Shown here: one piece after another, positions 11,591 to 21,633 of the stretch | Numbering within the stretch: position 1 is the first letter of the stretch | How the letters are laid out: each line of letters opens with the position of its first letter | From: Erodium maritimum | Lineage: Eukaryota > Streptophyta > Magnoliopsida > Geraniales > Geraniaceae | NCBI GenBank assembly: GCA_963921825.1 | Contig: OY997589.1 | Coordinates: 73,888,523 to 73,952,522 of the forward strand | Direction of reading: 5' to 3' | DNA: 64,000 bases | Notes under the pieces: model-generated | What the model was told of the DNA's origin: nothing | The model's database searches: none | The model's input: the letters and a program-made list of their open reading frames with translations, nothing else | Program-made: the position numbers and the translations under genes

Positions 11591-13254
11591 CATCCGAAGA
11601 CGTAGAGCTCTGTAGAAACTGTATGTGGCTTCTTTGGAGAAGAAAGGAGAATTCTGGAAGCAGAGAGCTAAACAACACTGGCTTACGGAGAGCGACCAGA
11701 ATACAAAGTTTTTTCAGGCGTCGGCCTCTCAACGGAAAAAATATAAATGAGGTAATGAAACTGAAAGATGAGGCTGGGAACGTCCTCTCCTGGGATACAG
11801 GTTTGGGGGATCATATTCTCGATTTTTACAAAGAACTATCGAGGAAATCTCGGGGAGACGGGATAAACTATCCTAGGTTCTACCAACAGGTAACAGAGGA
11901 ACAAAACATGGCACTAATGAGTGAGGTGTCCTCTGAGGAAGTCCGAGAGACAACCTTTTCAATGGGGCCGAACAAGTCGTCGGGCCCTGACGGGCTTAAT
12001 CCGTTCTTTTATCAAAGGTATTGGGGAACGATAGGCGAGGATGTTACCAGGTGGGTCCGAAGAGTTTTTGCGGGGGATGAGATACCAAAGGAACTAAACA
12101 GGACAACACTTGTCCTGATCCCGAAAGTGGAGTGTCCAATGTCCCTCAAAGATCTGAGGCCTATAGCGATGTGCAATGTGATTTTTAAAATCGTTTCGAA
12201 AGTGGCAGCGAATCGTTTAAAAGGATTACTGGATGGGCTAATTTCGGCGCCCCAAGGGGCCTTTGCCCCGGGACGAGCGATCCAGGATAACATTATTTTA
12301 TCTTTCGAAACCCTACATTACCTGAGGTGTAAGAGGCAAGGAAAGGAGGGGTGGGTGGCTTTGAAGCTGGATATGAGCAAAGCTTATGATAGAGTGGAGT
12401 GGGGATTCCTGTGGGACATGATGCGGGGGTTTGGTCTCGGAGAGGGTTGGATAGATCTCATTCGCAGATGTACGTACTCAGTCACGTACAATATTGTGGC
12501 TGGTGGGCAGCATGCAAGTTTTGTCCAACCAGAGAGGGGTATTCGACAGGGAGACCCACTTTCCCCGTACCTTTTTCTTTTCTGTATGGAAGGGTTCTCG
12601 AGACTGCTCCAGGGTGCAGAGGGGGCGGGGGATATACATGGGGTTAGGGTAATCCCCAAAGCCCCTCCGCTGACCCATTTGTTCTTTGCAGATGATTGCT
12701 ATGTGTATTGCAAGGCGACCTCACTGGAGATGGGTTGGGTGAAGGGATATCTTCGTATGTTTGAAGAGGCCTCTGGTCAGGTTGTAAATCAGCTTAAATC
12801 CTCACTGTTCTTTGGTACCAACACATCAACCACGCGCAGGGAGGAGGGAGTACGCATACTGGGAATACCAGAGCTGCTGCAACCGCCCCCCTATTTGAGG
12901 ATTCCGAACATGATGGGACGGAGCAGGAAGTATGGCCTCCAATATATCTTCAACAGAGTGCTGAGACGAATCCGTAGATGGGATGGCAAGCTTCTCAACG
13001 GGGCGGGGAAGGAAGTTATAGTCAAATCTGTTCTGCAAGCAATCCGTACCTATACGATGAGTGTTATGCGTCTGCCGCAGGGCCTTCTAGGCAAGATGAA
13101 TGTGGCACTGACTCGGTTCTGGTGGAAATCGGCTGAGGTGGATGGAAAAGGTGTCATTTGGCAATCATGGACGACTATGTCCCTACCTAAGGAGGAGGAG
13201 GTCCTGGGGTTTAAAAACATGTATGATTTTAACACAGCGCTGCTGGGAAAATAG
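11569..13254 (+). pseudogene. LINE reverse transcriptase (ORF2 segment)
   Basis: A 561-residue open stretch carries the non-LTR RT signature. The opening block is NKSSGPDGLNPFFYQ, followed by LVLIPKV and LRPIAMCNVIFKIVSKVAANR. Then come QGAFAPGRAIQDNI, LKLDMSKAYDRVEW (first catalytic Asp) and GIRQGDPLSPYLF. The FFADD box follows (two catalytic Asp), in place of the FADD/YADD of active copies. Thumb-like sequence follows, with LNGAGKEVIVKSVLQAIRTY. The RT core looks intact in this frame. It is still part of a dead ORF2, because the endonuclease upstream and the region after the stop at 13252 are out of frame. The family is the plant L1 clade; that placement is by motif style. Confidence 0.9.
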
Positions 13255-13331
13255 CTGTGGAGGCTCATGACGGATGAATCCAGTTTGGTGACAAGGGTGT
13301 TGAAAGCCGATACTATCCGAAATCCTCGGTC

Positions 13332-14348
13332 TTGGATGCAGTATGGAAACCAAATCAGAGCTATGTTTGGAAAAGTCTTCTCTTAGCCCGAGACTTGGTC
13401 AAAGGAGGGGCACGGAGATCGATTGGACCGGGGACATCTACGATGATCGGGAACCAACTGTGGTTGACAAAGATTGAGGCGCGGGTACGGTCAACTCGAT
13501 CGGATCTGGCTACTAGACTAGTCTCGGATATCATGGTGCTTAATGAAAGAAGGTGGGATATGGTTAAGATTCAACAGTTATTTGACGAAGACGACCAACG
13601 GGCGATTCTAGCCGTCCCGATAAGCAGATTGGCTATATCAGATTCCTGGTATTGGACGGGGGATTATTTGGGCCAGTATACGGTGAAGACGGCATATGGA
13701 TTGTGTCAGCAGGAGCAGGCCAATTTCCAACCTCAGACGGACAATTGGACAAGGATTTGGAAGTTGGAGGTGCTACCTAAGGTGAGGACGTTTATGTGGA
13801 GAACGTGTTCAGGATGCCTCCAGGTCGCAGTCAATCTTAGGAGGAGACATGTGGCAATGGAGGCGACGTGTCCGGTTTGCACAGGAGCAGGCGAATCGGC
13901 CCTTCATCTCCTAGTCTACTGCTCGATGGCGGCAGAGTGCTGGACAAAGTCGGGATTAAATACTCCCCAAGACGCGCAAACTATCTCAGAATGGCTGCAG
14001 AGAACGCTGAGCAGTAACCCTCCGGCAAGTGGAGGACTAATAGGATGCTTATTATGGGAGGTATGGAAAGCCAGGAACAAGGTGGTGTGGGAGCAGACGT
14101 CACAAACGGGGGCAACTATTTTCCAAACAACGTTCCATTTACAAGCAGGGTGGTTGGAGGCTATGAAAAGGAAACGACTGCTCTCTCCTTTAGGGACAAT
14201 TATCACAGATTGTATCTCCCTTTTAGATAAACTCGAGTACGTGCAACTCTTTTTTGTAAAGCAGACAACGAAAAAAGCAGCTCATTGGCTTGCCAGGGCA
14301 GCTTGTTCCTCACCTGTCTGGAATTGGTCCGGGGGTCATATCCCCGAG
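13332..14348 (+). pseudogene. LINE ORF2 C-terminal zinc-binding (zf-RVT) region
   Basis: The open frame contains WYWTGDYLGQYTVKTAYGL, then WKLEVLPKVRTFMWRTCSG and the metal-binding run CPVCTGAGESALHLLVYC, a typical zf-RVT domain. The final part (LDKLEYVQLFFVKQ, then KKAAHWLARAACSS) matches the tail of the RNase H domain in plant LINEs, but the body of RNase H is missing, indicating an internal deletion around residue 290. The frame ends SGGHIPE, where the hAT element enters; its first three bases form the stop. Joining across the 8-bp duplication continues as PLQNIFIADI and a stop at 18513-18515, which confirms where the insertion fell. Confidence 0.85.
14341..14348. repeat. 8-bp target-site duplication (left), hAT
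   Basis: TCCCCGAG, repeated at 18475-18482. Eight base pairs is the standard duplication length for hAT elements. Confidence 0.9.
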
Positions 14349-14530
14349 TAGGGGTGCCAACGGACCGGGTACCCTGTCCGTAGGCTATTTGGAAACCCTG
14401 TCCGGAGCATCCGGGTCCACAATTTTCATGTCCAGACCCTGTCCGAATTAAGTCTAAAATTCCGGGTTTTTTACATTCGGGTACGGACCGGATCGGACAG
14501 GTTCCGGATTTTACCCGAACCTTAGTGGGC
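14349..14530. repeat. hAT left subterminal repeat region
   Basis: Begins taggggtgcca, then has repeated ccgggta, ctgtccg and ggaccgg motifs in both orientations. Similar motifs crowd the other end (18285-18474). In hAT elements such subterminal repeats are transposase binding sites; that role is inferred here. Confidence 0.65.
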
Positions 14531-14897
14531 TCACTATTTTGAGCCCACGTTATCCATTTTAGCCACTCAAAGCAATTCAAAGTTAAAACATATTGCTCCA
14601 AATTTTCTTTAACATGGGTGAAAAACCATTGGAGTGTGGATTATTGAGTGAACTCAATAATCCATGCTTCAATGGTGAAAAAACACCCCCTAAAACTAAT
14701 TCATATAAATAATATTAAAGTTTGTTACAAGTTCATCCACGAACCATCCAAAACAAAAAATAATAAAAACTACAACTTCAAACGTCTTCATCTTCTTCTT
14801 CGATTCTTCAAATCTTATGTAGCTTCACCAACAACAATACCATCACCTAACACTAAAACAAATAAGAAAACAAAGTTAGAATCCAAGTGGGATAAAA

Positions 14898-17009
14898 TCA
14901 TAAGCTTTTACAAACTATGGAAATTGAAAAGTCAAAATTACTACCTTTTTGAGCTTGCTCAAACCGATTCATAATTTCCTCCTCGTTCAACGATGGATAG
15001 GTTGGGGACCTCAACCAATTTTGGAGGCAAATCAAACACTCAACTGTGGTTGGTTTGAGAGATGCCCGATAATCTGTTATAAGTCTAGAACTACAACTGA
15101 ACACTGATTCAGATGCAACAGTGGATACCGGAATTGCTAAAACATCTCTAGCCATTTTGGAAATGACCGGAAATCTTTCAGCATTCTTTCTCCACCATTC
15201 CAAAATATCAAAATCTTTATCAGCTTTCAGTCTAGGTTCAGATAAATAAAGCTCTAATTCTGACCTAACACTATCGTCCTCAACCTCGGTCATCCTATCA
15301 AACATAGCATCAAAAACTCCTACTTCACACATATCATCATCCAACACATTTGTGGGCTTAACAGTAGGTACTATAACACCAAACAATTTGTCATATTCAA
15401 CATATAATTCATCCAAAGCTGCCCTAACATTTGATTTAAGCATAGCACGTTTTTCACAAGGAAAAATCATGTCAATAATGAAATTCACATATGACAGTTT
15501 GCGACGAGGATCTAAAATAAGAGCAATGAAAATGAACATGTTCAGTTTCTCAACATCAGTAAAATACTTATTGTACTTGGATTCCATACGAACGGCCATT
15601 GAAACAATATCAGCATGTGATGATTTTTTATCAACATCAATGAAATTATAAAGATCACTGATATCAGTTAAAACCGCAGAAGATGTGACATGCAAAGAAG
15701 CAGAAACACGAACAGTCATATTAAAAAACAGCTTCAAATACCCCATAACATAGTTCAGCCCCAAAAAACCAGATTCAGTTAATACCCCAAGTGGTTGGTG
15801 AGTATCCTTCCTGATGGTTTTCTCCATTTCGGATCTGAGATCACGAAACTTTAAAAACACTTTCTCAAATTTACAGCCAGCCACAAGCATCAAAAAAGTT
15901 GAATTCCATCTAGTGCAAACATCAAGACAAAGCATGTGGGTAGAATCCATATTTAATTGCTTCATTAAAGTCTTGAACTTCGCTAACCTAGCAGGAGATA
16001 ATCTAATCCACCTAACAGCAAATCTAATCCTCTCAATAGAATCACCTACCTCCTTTGTACCCTCACTCACTATAAGGTTCAAAATGTGAGCGACACACCT
16101 CATGTGCATGAATTTTCCTCCCAAGAGAGAATTCGGCATGAAATCGAAACTCTCTTGCAAGTACTTAATGGCCTTGTCATTTGAACTAGCATTATCTACT
16201 GTTACAGTCATAATTCTGTTTAAGCCCCAACTAGTAAGACAAGATTCAAGAGCAGCCCCTATTGCATCCCCAGTATGTGCAACAATTAGACAAAAATTCA
16301 GAATTTTTTTGTTCAACTTCCAATTTTCATCAACAAAATGAGCAGTCAAAACCATATAATTTATGTTCTGATTAGAAGTCCAAGTGTCTGTAGTCAAAGA
16401 TACCCTAGGTTTAGCTTTTGAAAAATAAGCACGCAACTCTGACTTTTTAGATTCATACAATGAAAACATACACGTCGCAACAGTAGTCCTACACGGGACA
16501 ACAAATAAAGGTTGATTAACCTTGTTAAACCTTCTAAAACCCTCACCCTCAACAGCTGAAAAAGGCATCTCATCAAGCACAATCCACTCGGCGAGAGCAA
16601 TTTTAGATGCTTCTTGATTAAACTGCCAAGTAGCTAGGCTTGATGGTTTGTCTTTTTCAGCAGGAGAGTAATTAAGTTGTCGCTGCCCCTTTGGTAATCT
16701 TTTAGGATTTTTGGGGCAGACTAAAATATGTTTGTTCAAAGATGTAGTACCATTATCCTTCGTATTACCACTCAACAATTTCAAACACATCAAACACTTA
16801 GCTTTTTGTTCACCATCTTTCAATATCAATTCAAAAGAATCCCAACAACTAGATGCATTCTTTTTCCTAATTTTAGGTTTAGGAAGAAGTGTACCGTGGG
16901 GATATGCTGCTGCATCTCCCCTACCTCCAGCATCCGGTACATCTGCAGTAGAACAAGTTGCTGTCGAATTTTCAGTTCCCGCAGTTCCAGTTGCACTGTC
17001 CATTTCTCC
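14898..17009 (-). CDS. hAT-family transposase (main exon)
   Basis: The main exon gives 701 residues from the internal ATG at 17003, or 703 codons from the splice acceptor. Residues 50-100 form a BED-type zinc finger (C70, C73, H91, C96). The RNase H-like core has D206 in LTTDTW, D270 in VTVDNASSND, and the C303-x2-H306 motif in MRCVAHILNL. The C-terminal hAT dimerisation region covers about 580-670, with E632 in STVASESVFS as the likely third catalytic acid. LILDPRRKL at about 496 is also typical. The length matches full hAT proteins. It would excise and insert the element by cut-and-paste in the nucleus. An AG at 17011-17010 and a small upstream exon (17827-17841) join in frame, adding MSETEGE before the internal Met. 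This is the best-preserved gene in the window. Confidence 0.93.
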   Translation of the reverse strand, partial: GEMDSATGTAGTENSTATCSTADVPDAGGRGDAAAYPHGTLLPKPKIRKKNASSCWDSFELILKDGEQKAKCLMCLKLLSGNTKDNGTTSLNKHILVCPKNPKRLPKGQRQLNYSPAEKDKPSSLATWQFNQEASKIALAEWIVLDEMPFSAVEGEGFRRFNKVNQPLFVVPCRTTVATCMFSLYESKKSELRAYFSKAKPRVSLTTDTWTSNQNINYMVLTAHFVDENWKLNKKILNFCLIVAHTGDAIGAALESCLTSWGLNRIMTVTVDNASSNDKAIKYLQESFDFMPNSLLGGKFMHMRCVAHILNLIVSEGTKEVGDSIERIRFAVRWIRLSPARLAKFKTLMKQLNMDSTHMLCLDVCTRWNSTFLMLVAGCKFEKVFLKFRDLRSEMEKTIRKDTHQPLGVLTESGFLGLNYVMGYLKLFFNMTVRVSASLHVTSSAVLTDISDLYNFIDVDKKSSHADIVSMAVRMESKYNKYFTDVEKLNMFIFIALILDPRRKLSYVNFIIDMIFPCEKRAMLKSNVRAALDELYVEYDKLFGVIVPTVKPTNVLDDDMCEVGVFDAMFDRMTEVEDDSVRSELELYLSEPRLKADKDFDILEWWRKNAERFPVISKMARDVLAIPVSTVASESVFSCSSRLITDYRASLKPTTVECLICLQNWLRSPTYPSLNEEEIMNRFEQAQKGSNFDFSISIVCKSL

Positions 17010-17826
17010 CTATAAATTCAAAACACAAAAAAAATGATTTTAGAATGCATCTAGAATGCATCAAACAGTAAGAAACCATGTTTTGTATGCATCAAATTTC
17101 ATAAACCAATCACTATGAATGGTATAGAAAAAAAATCATGATGAACATCATACAAACTCATTCGTGTATATAGTAAATTAACGGTTTTAGAATTGAAAAC
17201 CAATTCCCAACATTAAGTGAACAATAGCAATTTTAAAACAAAATCAAATTCCTTACTGTTTGACAAATAGTAATATGTGATAAAAAAAAAATCTAATCCG
17301 TCGTACTCGTACCATATTATTTACACGACTAGCCTAAAATGTATCATATATATGATTTGGCTATGAAATGGGAGGTTTCACAGTGGGTTATGAAATCGAA
17401 AATCATATATTATTAGCATATATATGATTCTCGATTGCAATATGTATCATCCAATTACATATCATCATCATCATTGTCACTGCATTTTAGTTAGAATCAT
17501 GTGAACTTGTTAAACTAAACAGTAAACTTAACACGACACTACAACAAACATTGTTCTACATCAATTTAATAATACAAACGAATCTAAAGAGGAGCTCATC
17601 AAACTATATACAATCACAACATATCAATTGACAATACATGGTGAACAATACAAAAAGGGATTTGTGCTCATAGGAATGAGTAATACATGGTGACAGTTTA
17701 TGGTGAACATATCAATTTAAGAGTTAACTGTAAAAGTAAACCTAACTTCTCGTAAGAGCATAATTACATAAATTAGAATTGGAAAATACAATATGTAAAA
17801 CGAAACAGAACAGTGAAAGTTGTTAC

Positions 17827-17841
17827 CTCAGTTTCAGACAT
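17827..17841 (-). CDS. proposed first coding exon of hAT transposase
   Basis: On the minus strand ATGTCTGAAACTGAG is followed by GTAACA, a good splice donor. The acceptor is the T-rich stretch ending TTTATAG at 17010. Spliced, the 15 nt encode MSETE and continue in frame as GE and then the Met at 17003. The inferred intron is 817 bp (17010-17826). Introns near the start of the transposase gene are known in hAT elements. The call rests on the splice motifs and the kept frame, not on transcript data. Confidence 0.55.
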
Positions 17842-18284
17842 CGTCGGAGAGGTGGATTTGTGCTCGTGATCGGATTGAAAGATTCACTGTAGTAGTATTC
17901 AGAAGAAAAAGAGATCGAATATGAAAAAAACGATGAGGAATAAGAAGAAAGCGATTCACGGTGCGGTGGTCCTCTTCTGCTGCGATTGCTCCTTTTATCC
18001 ATGGGGTTAGAGATTTTGCAACGGGTATATTGCTGAATCGCTGATTTGGAGGAGATGAAGATCAATGGGTGTCTGATTTTTCGGCGAGATTGAATCTATG
18101 AATGAGTGATTGATGAGGCGATTAGGGATTTAGGGTGAGCATGTGAGGTTAGAAATTCTAAATTACAAATCGTAGAATCAATCAATCAGATCATGTGCGT
18201 GCGTTGCAGGCTTGCGCGTCTGGGCATAAATGAGCTGGGCTGGTTGGGCCTTATTTCATGGCTAGGCCTCTAAACAGCAGCTCA

Positions 18285-18474
18285 TGGATCGGTCTGGGTA
18301 ATACCCGAAACCCGGCGGGTTTTGGTTTTGAGACCCAGATCCGTAACCAGATCATCCGGGTACCCGATTTTACGGACCGGATTTTATCCGTTAACATCCG
18401 GATAGGATTTTTCCGGTTTGGACAGGTCCGGATCCTGGTATTTTTCCGGATCCGGATATTTACTCACACCCCTA
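18285..18474. repeat. hAT right subterminal repeat region
   Basis: Contains several gggtacccg-, ccggat- and ccggtttggacaggtcc-type motifs mirroring the left end, and finishes cacacccct followed by a, the inverted copy of TAGGGGTG. Confidence 0.65.
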
Positions 18475-18548
18475 TCCCCGAGCCTCTTCAAAATATCTTT
18501 ATTGCCGATATTTAAATAAACATGTTATCATTTCTCTCAAAAAAAAAA
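18475..18548 (+). mobile_element. 3' end of the interrupted LINE
   Basis: After the second TCCCCGAG the LINE frame continues as PLQNIFIADI, then TAA at 18513-18515. A short untranslated stretch and ten A follow. This shows that the hAT insertion is younger than the LINE. Confidence 0.85.
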
Positions 18549-18652
18549 TGGTAATTTATCTATGATCATCTCATTCGGGGGGGTTTGTTTGGGTGGGTTC
18601 TGTTACTGGATTGGATGTAAACATGGTAATTTATCTATGATCATCTCATTCG
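18548..18652 (+). repeat. 30-bp direct repeat at LINE/F-box junction
   Basis: The 30-mer starting atggtaatttatctatgatc occurs at 18548-18577 and again, identical, at 18623-18652, 75 bp apart. The first copy touches the LINE poly-A. Confidence 0.85.
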
Positions 18653-19169
18653 ACATGTCCAACGAGGTTTTCAGACAGTTTCACTTGCCCGAGCAAGTGC
18701 GCCTTTGTCCTCCGGGCACAGGGTACATGTGGTCCAAACTTTTGGTGTGGAAGGGCTCATTAGCTCTGGTTATGTTTCCAGCTCCCCACAGCTTGCTTCC
18801 ATCTCTCGTCTACACGGGCAATGTAAGATTCATCCATATTTGGTCATTGGAGGTTGATATTGACGGTCCACTAACCGTAAAGTAACATCAGGATTTATAC
18901 TTAGATCTCGACACGATAATGGATGTTGATGTTGAACAAGGTCCACTGGGAATGGATGTTGAACTTTTGTGCAACGATGATTTGATATCAAATTGCGCAA
19001 CCAAGCATCACCCGCAAAATCATATGCAAAATATAAAGCATCATCAGCAAGGTTTAAAGCTTACCATATATCAACTAGGCAAATCAGAAGCATTTCCTTG
19101 GTTGGATCCTATTCTTGTAATACAAGAATGGTAGGCTACACTCCAAGTTTAGTTTCTCTCTTCCCGTGA
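18575..19169 (+). pseudogene. F-box-associated (FBA) domain gene fragment
   Basis: The frame reads GGVCLGGFCYWIGCKHGNL, then SMIISFDMSNEVFRQFHLPE. Further on come LVWKGSLALVMFPA and IHIWSLEVDIDGPLTVK before a stop. A downstream frame-shifted part carries MDVELLCNDDLIS and ends RMVGYTPSLVSLFP at a TGA (19167-19169). Each block lines up with the F-box gene at 37367-38278 (GGFFYWMGG, MIISYDLSNE, DIWSLEVHV, LLIGVEFLWNDDLI, ILRYTPSLLSL). FBA domains recognise substrates for SCF ubiquitin ligases. Here the F-box itself and the first half are missing and there is at least one stop and a frameshift, so it is a dead fragment. Confidence 0.8.
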
Positions 19170-19900
19170 TCGTTCAAGCTTATTATCACATATATACTTA
19201 TTTAATTTTGTATCCTATCACTTCTATTTTTCATGTATCATGTTTTATTGCTGATATATGTTATTAAGTTTTTGGTTGATATATGTTTTTCATTCGCGAG
19301 TTTTCCTATTTGAAGGATAACTAGAAATATATATCTATGGTAATGATTCATATGCTTGAAGAATTGCTATATGTCTATTGTGTTGTGGAAACGATTTCCA
19401 CGATTTAGGTCATCAATTTTTAATGAAAAGTAGGGGAGCATCACACGATTCCAGATGCATGTGGTAACATTATCATTTTGAATCTGATCGATTTAAATCA
19501 TGTTTTTTTATAAGTATGGATCTTCAAAGTGTAACTATCTAATGTATCGTTTCAAAAAAAAAAACTATCTAATGTATCAACCTTTGTTCATATATATGCC
19601 TCTCATCTCAATATATATCGTAGATCAATCTCGGATTTGCTCATTTCGCCATTAGCGAATCTGAAAGGGAAAGCGAATTTTCGATCGTAAATGAATCTCA
19701 AATCTCGGATTTGCCGATTTCATCTTCAGCGAATGTGAAAGGGAAGCATGCCAGAGTTGGAAGGGAGCGTCATTGACCATATCTAGAGCACGAGTAAGTT
19801 CGATCTAGGTAAAAGTTTTTGTTTTTGCTTATCTGTTTCATTATTATTATTATTTTTATTTTTATTGTCGTTTTGTTGCATTTTTGTGGACTCAATTTTC
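19170..19900. other. non-coding spacer with a diverged ~70-bp duplication
   Basis: AT-rich. At about 19629-19748 two diverged copies of a segment containing atctcggatttg...agcgaa.ctgaaagggaa lie in tandem. No gene is supportable before the RING-CH exon. Confidence 0.45.
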
Positions 19901-19929
19901 TGCAAAATAGCATATGGTTAGAATGGTTG

Positions 19930-19983
19930 CATCTACGATGGTGAAATGAGAAGGGAGACATAATCTGTGAGATTTGTCATCAG
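19930..19983 (+). pseudogene. RING-CH (MARCH-like) E3 ligase exon fragment
   Basis: The frame HLRW-stop-NEKGDIICEICHQ ends in CAG followed by GTAAAG, a splice donor. The string W-C-N-E-K-G-D-I-I-C-E-I-C-H-Q is the highly conserved end of the RINGv finger of plant MARCH-like membrane E3 ligases. Here the conserved cysteine codon TGT reads TGA (19942-19944), so the finger is broken. The next exon at 20447 begins PYQ, exactly the residues that follow HQ in the family, so the intron position is retained. Only the last part of the finger is present. Confidence 0.7.
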
Positions 19984-20446
19984 GTAAAGCTACTGCCTCT
20001 GTAGCATCCCTATAATTAGGCTGCATAATCTGTTTTAGTGAGAAAACCGTAAATGGACTTATGGGGTTGATTAATTTTGATGGGAATGATAGTATTCATG
20101 AAGAAGACTGATTTCTTTAATTTTGGAGATGAGTTTTCCTAATATGTACAATTTAACTGTGATGCTCTTATCATGGAAAGTTAAACACACAATTAACATG
20201 TATTCATCACTTCAGTAAAGTCATGCTTGGGTGTGTGCTAAGGTTCTAGAAGGCCTTCACCTTCTTTTTTGCTTTGATCTCTTGGCAACAGTGCATTATG
20301 CAAAGTGCACCTCCATTGACTTTAAAAAATACGCTACTATGGCTTAACAACTTATTTATTGATTTGCTTTCTGTTAGTTTAAAGTAGAACCGGTTGTGTC
20401 TGCAGAGTTATATTAACTTACTGGCGATCTTATCTTTCCTTTGCAG

Positions 20447-20481
20447 CCATACCAATCTTGTGATAATGCTCGTGTGTTGTG
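20447..20481 (+). pseudogene. second RING-CH exon fragment
   Basis: An acceptor (ttcctttgcag, AG at 20445-20446) is followed by CCATACCAATC, giving PYQS, and a clean donor GTAAGT at 20482. PYQ completes the family string C-H-Q-P-Y-Q across the intron. After PYQ the residues (SCDNARVLW) no longer match the family. Confidence 0.5.
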
Positions 20482-20624
20482 GTAAGTAAGTGATAGCAGT
20501 TCACCTGTCATTATGTTTTTTCAGTTATTGAAACCATCTTCAAAGTCTAACACCTATATCTTAATTGTTTGGAAGTAGCTTTCATGTGCGTTTATGGATA
20601 ATTAAATGGCATGGTTTTATGCAG

Positions 20625-20678
20625 GGAGGATATTTTGTAAGAAGGGGTTTGATTCTGATGGAAAAACTTGGGAAGAAT
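20625..20678 (+). pseudogene. possible exon of unknown origin
   Basis: Flanked by tatgcag on the left and GTGAGT on the right. One frame reads GRIFCKKGFDSDGKTWEE, which looks protein-like but which I cannot place. It sits between the RING-CH and S1P pieces on the same strand, so it may be another captured exon. Confidence 0.35.
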
Positions 20679-21331
20679 GTGAGTATCTCCTTTTTTTTCG
20701 AATTCTAGGGTATTGTGGACAAATCTCATGTTGGTCTTGGCAAACGAAATGCAAAATAATAGTTATTGAGGACAAAATCTGTATCATCTTTGATTTCAGT
20801 TAACTGTTTATTGCTGGTGTGTTTATGTAATGCTACAATTTATGGCTTTGAGCCATCACTTGCTCTGAAGTGTTAAAATTAGGTGATTTGCAGTACAATG
20901 GCAGCTAAATTAGTTGAATTTCAGTCACCATATAAATTAGGATTTGTAATCTATTAGGATAATAGCATCATTTCAAAGTAGAAGTTTATTTTCCACAGTC
21001 ATGACTTGGTGAGAATTATGAGTATGCATTGGTTTTATGTTTGCGATTCAAGAACCCTTTAGAGTCATCTTTCAGTAAGAGTGCATAGTTTTGAGGTTAC
21101 CCTTCATGATTGTGATAAAATGGGTTAAATGTAATGGAACAGTTGTAGTTTTTGTTGGTGGATTCAAGCTCTCAAATGGGAACATAGCATAATTCAAAGT
21201 TAAAATTAGTTTCCTCATGTACTTGGGATTCTTGTTTCCCTTACTCACCAGTTCAAATAATTTTTCCTTTTTACAATTTTGTCTCCTAGAAATTTAAGTG
21301 TTTCATTAATCGTATTATTTTTTGTCTACAG

Positions 21332-21596
21332 TTATGGTCGTGTGAAGCCCGGTGTTGTTGCTTATGGACGGGAAATTAGGGAATCCCAAGGTAGTACAGG
21401 ATATAAGAGTTTATCGGGTACCAGTGTGGCAAGTCCTGTGGTTGCCGGTATTGTTTGCATGCTTGTTCGTAACATCCCTGAGGACAACCAGAAAAAGATT
21501 TTAAATCCAGCAAGCATTAAACAAGCATTGTTCGAAGGAGCTGCCAAGCTTGCTGGTCCTAATATGTATGAGCAGGGAGCAGGCAGACTGAGTTAA
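21332..21596 (+). pseudogene. site-1 protease (SBT6.1/S1P-like) exon fragment
   Basis: An acceptor (ttttgtctacag) precedes YGRVKPGVVAYGRE. Next is the subtilase active-site block SLSGTSVASPVVAGIVCML, whose serine is the nucleophile, then LNPASIKQALFEGAAKL and NMYEQGAGR. This combination is diagnostic of site-1 protease, the Golgi subtilase that cleaves membrane-tethered transcription factors; the animal enzyme has nearly the same strings. The frame stops at TAA 21594-21596, where the family continues D-L-L-E-S-Y. No other S1P exon (Asp or His active-site regions) was found nearby. It is one exon of a pseudogene or captured fragment. Confidence 0.85.
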
Positions 21597-21633
21597 TTTG
21601 TAAGATTACTTATCTGTGAAAAGCACTCAGCTA

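Larger units (their letters stand above)
14349..18474 (-). mobile_element. hAT transposon, apparently complete
   Basis: The 4126-bp element has short terminal inverted repeats (TAGGGGTG at both ends) and an exact 8-bp duplication TCCCCGAG. It holds one long transposase gene on the minus strand plus a 5' intron and small first exon. Both ends carry dense CCGG/GGTACCC motifs. The element interrupts the last codons of a LINE. Nothing in the coding sequence is visibly broken, so it could be autonomous; mobility cannot be judged from sequence alone. Confidence 0.93.
10190..18548 (+). mobile_element. L1-type LINE, interrupted by a hAT element
   Basis: A GC-richer block starts near 10190. It contains, in order, an AP-endonuclease-like region (10642-11590), a reverse transcriptase (11569-13254), and a C-terminal zinc-binding region (13332-14348) that resumes after the hAT insertion at 18475-18515. 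A short 3' untranslated region ends in a run of ten A at 18539-18548. No ORF1 (RRM or DUF4283 type) is recognisable in the 450 bp before the endonuclease. The 5' end is a guess from base composition. No target-site duplication was found: the sequence after the poly-A is not repeated near 10190. Frameshifts and stops show it is inactive. Confidence 0.85.

Noticed and set aside
10190..18548. Target-site duplication of the first LINE
   Set aside because: The sequence after the poly-A (tggtaatttatctatg) is not found near the presumed 5' end; its only repeat is 75 bp downstream.
21332..21596. Functional site-1 protease gene
   Set aside because: Only one exon is present, it ends in a premature stop, and the exons with the catalytic Asp and His are absent.
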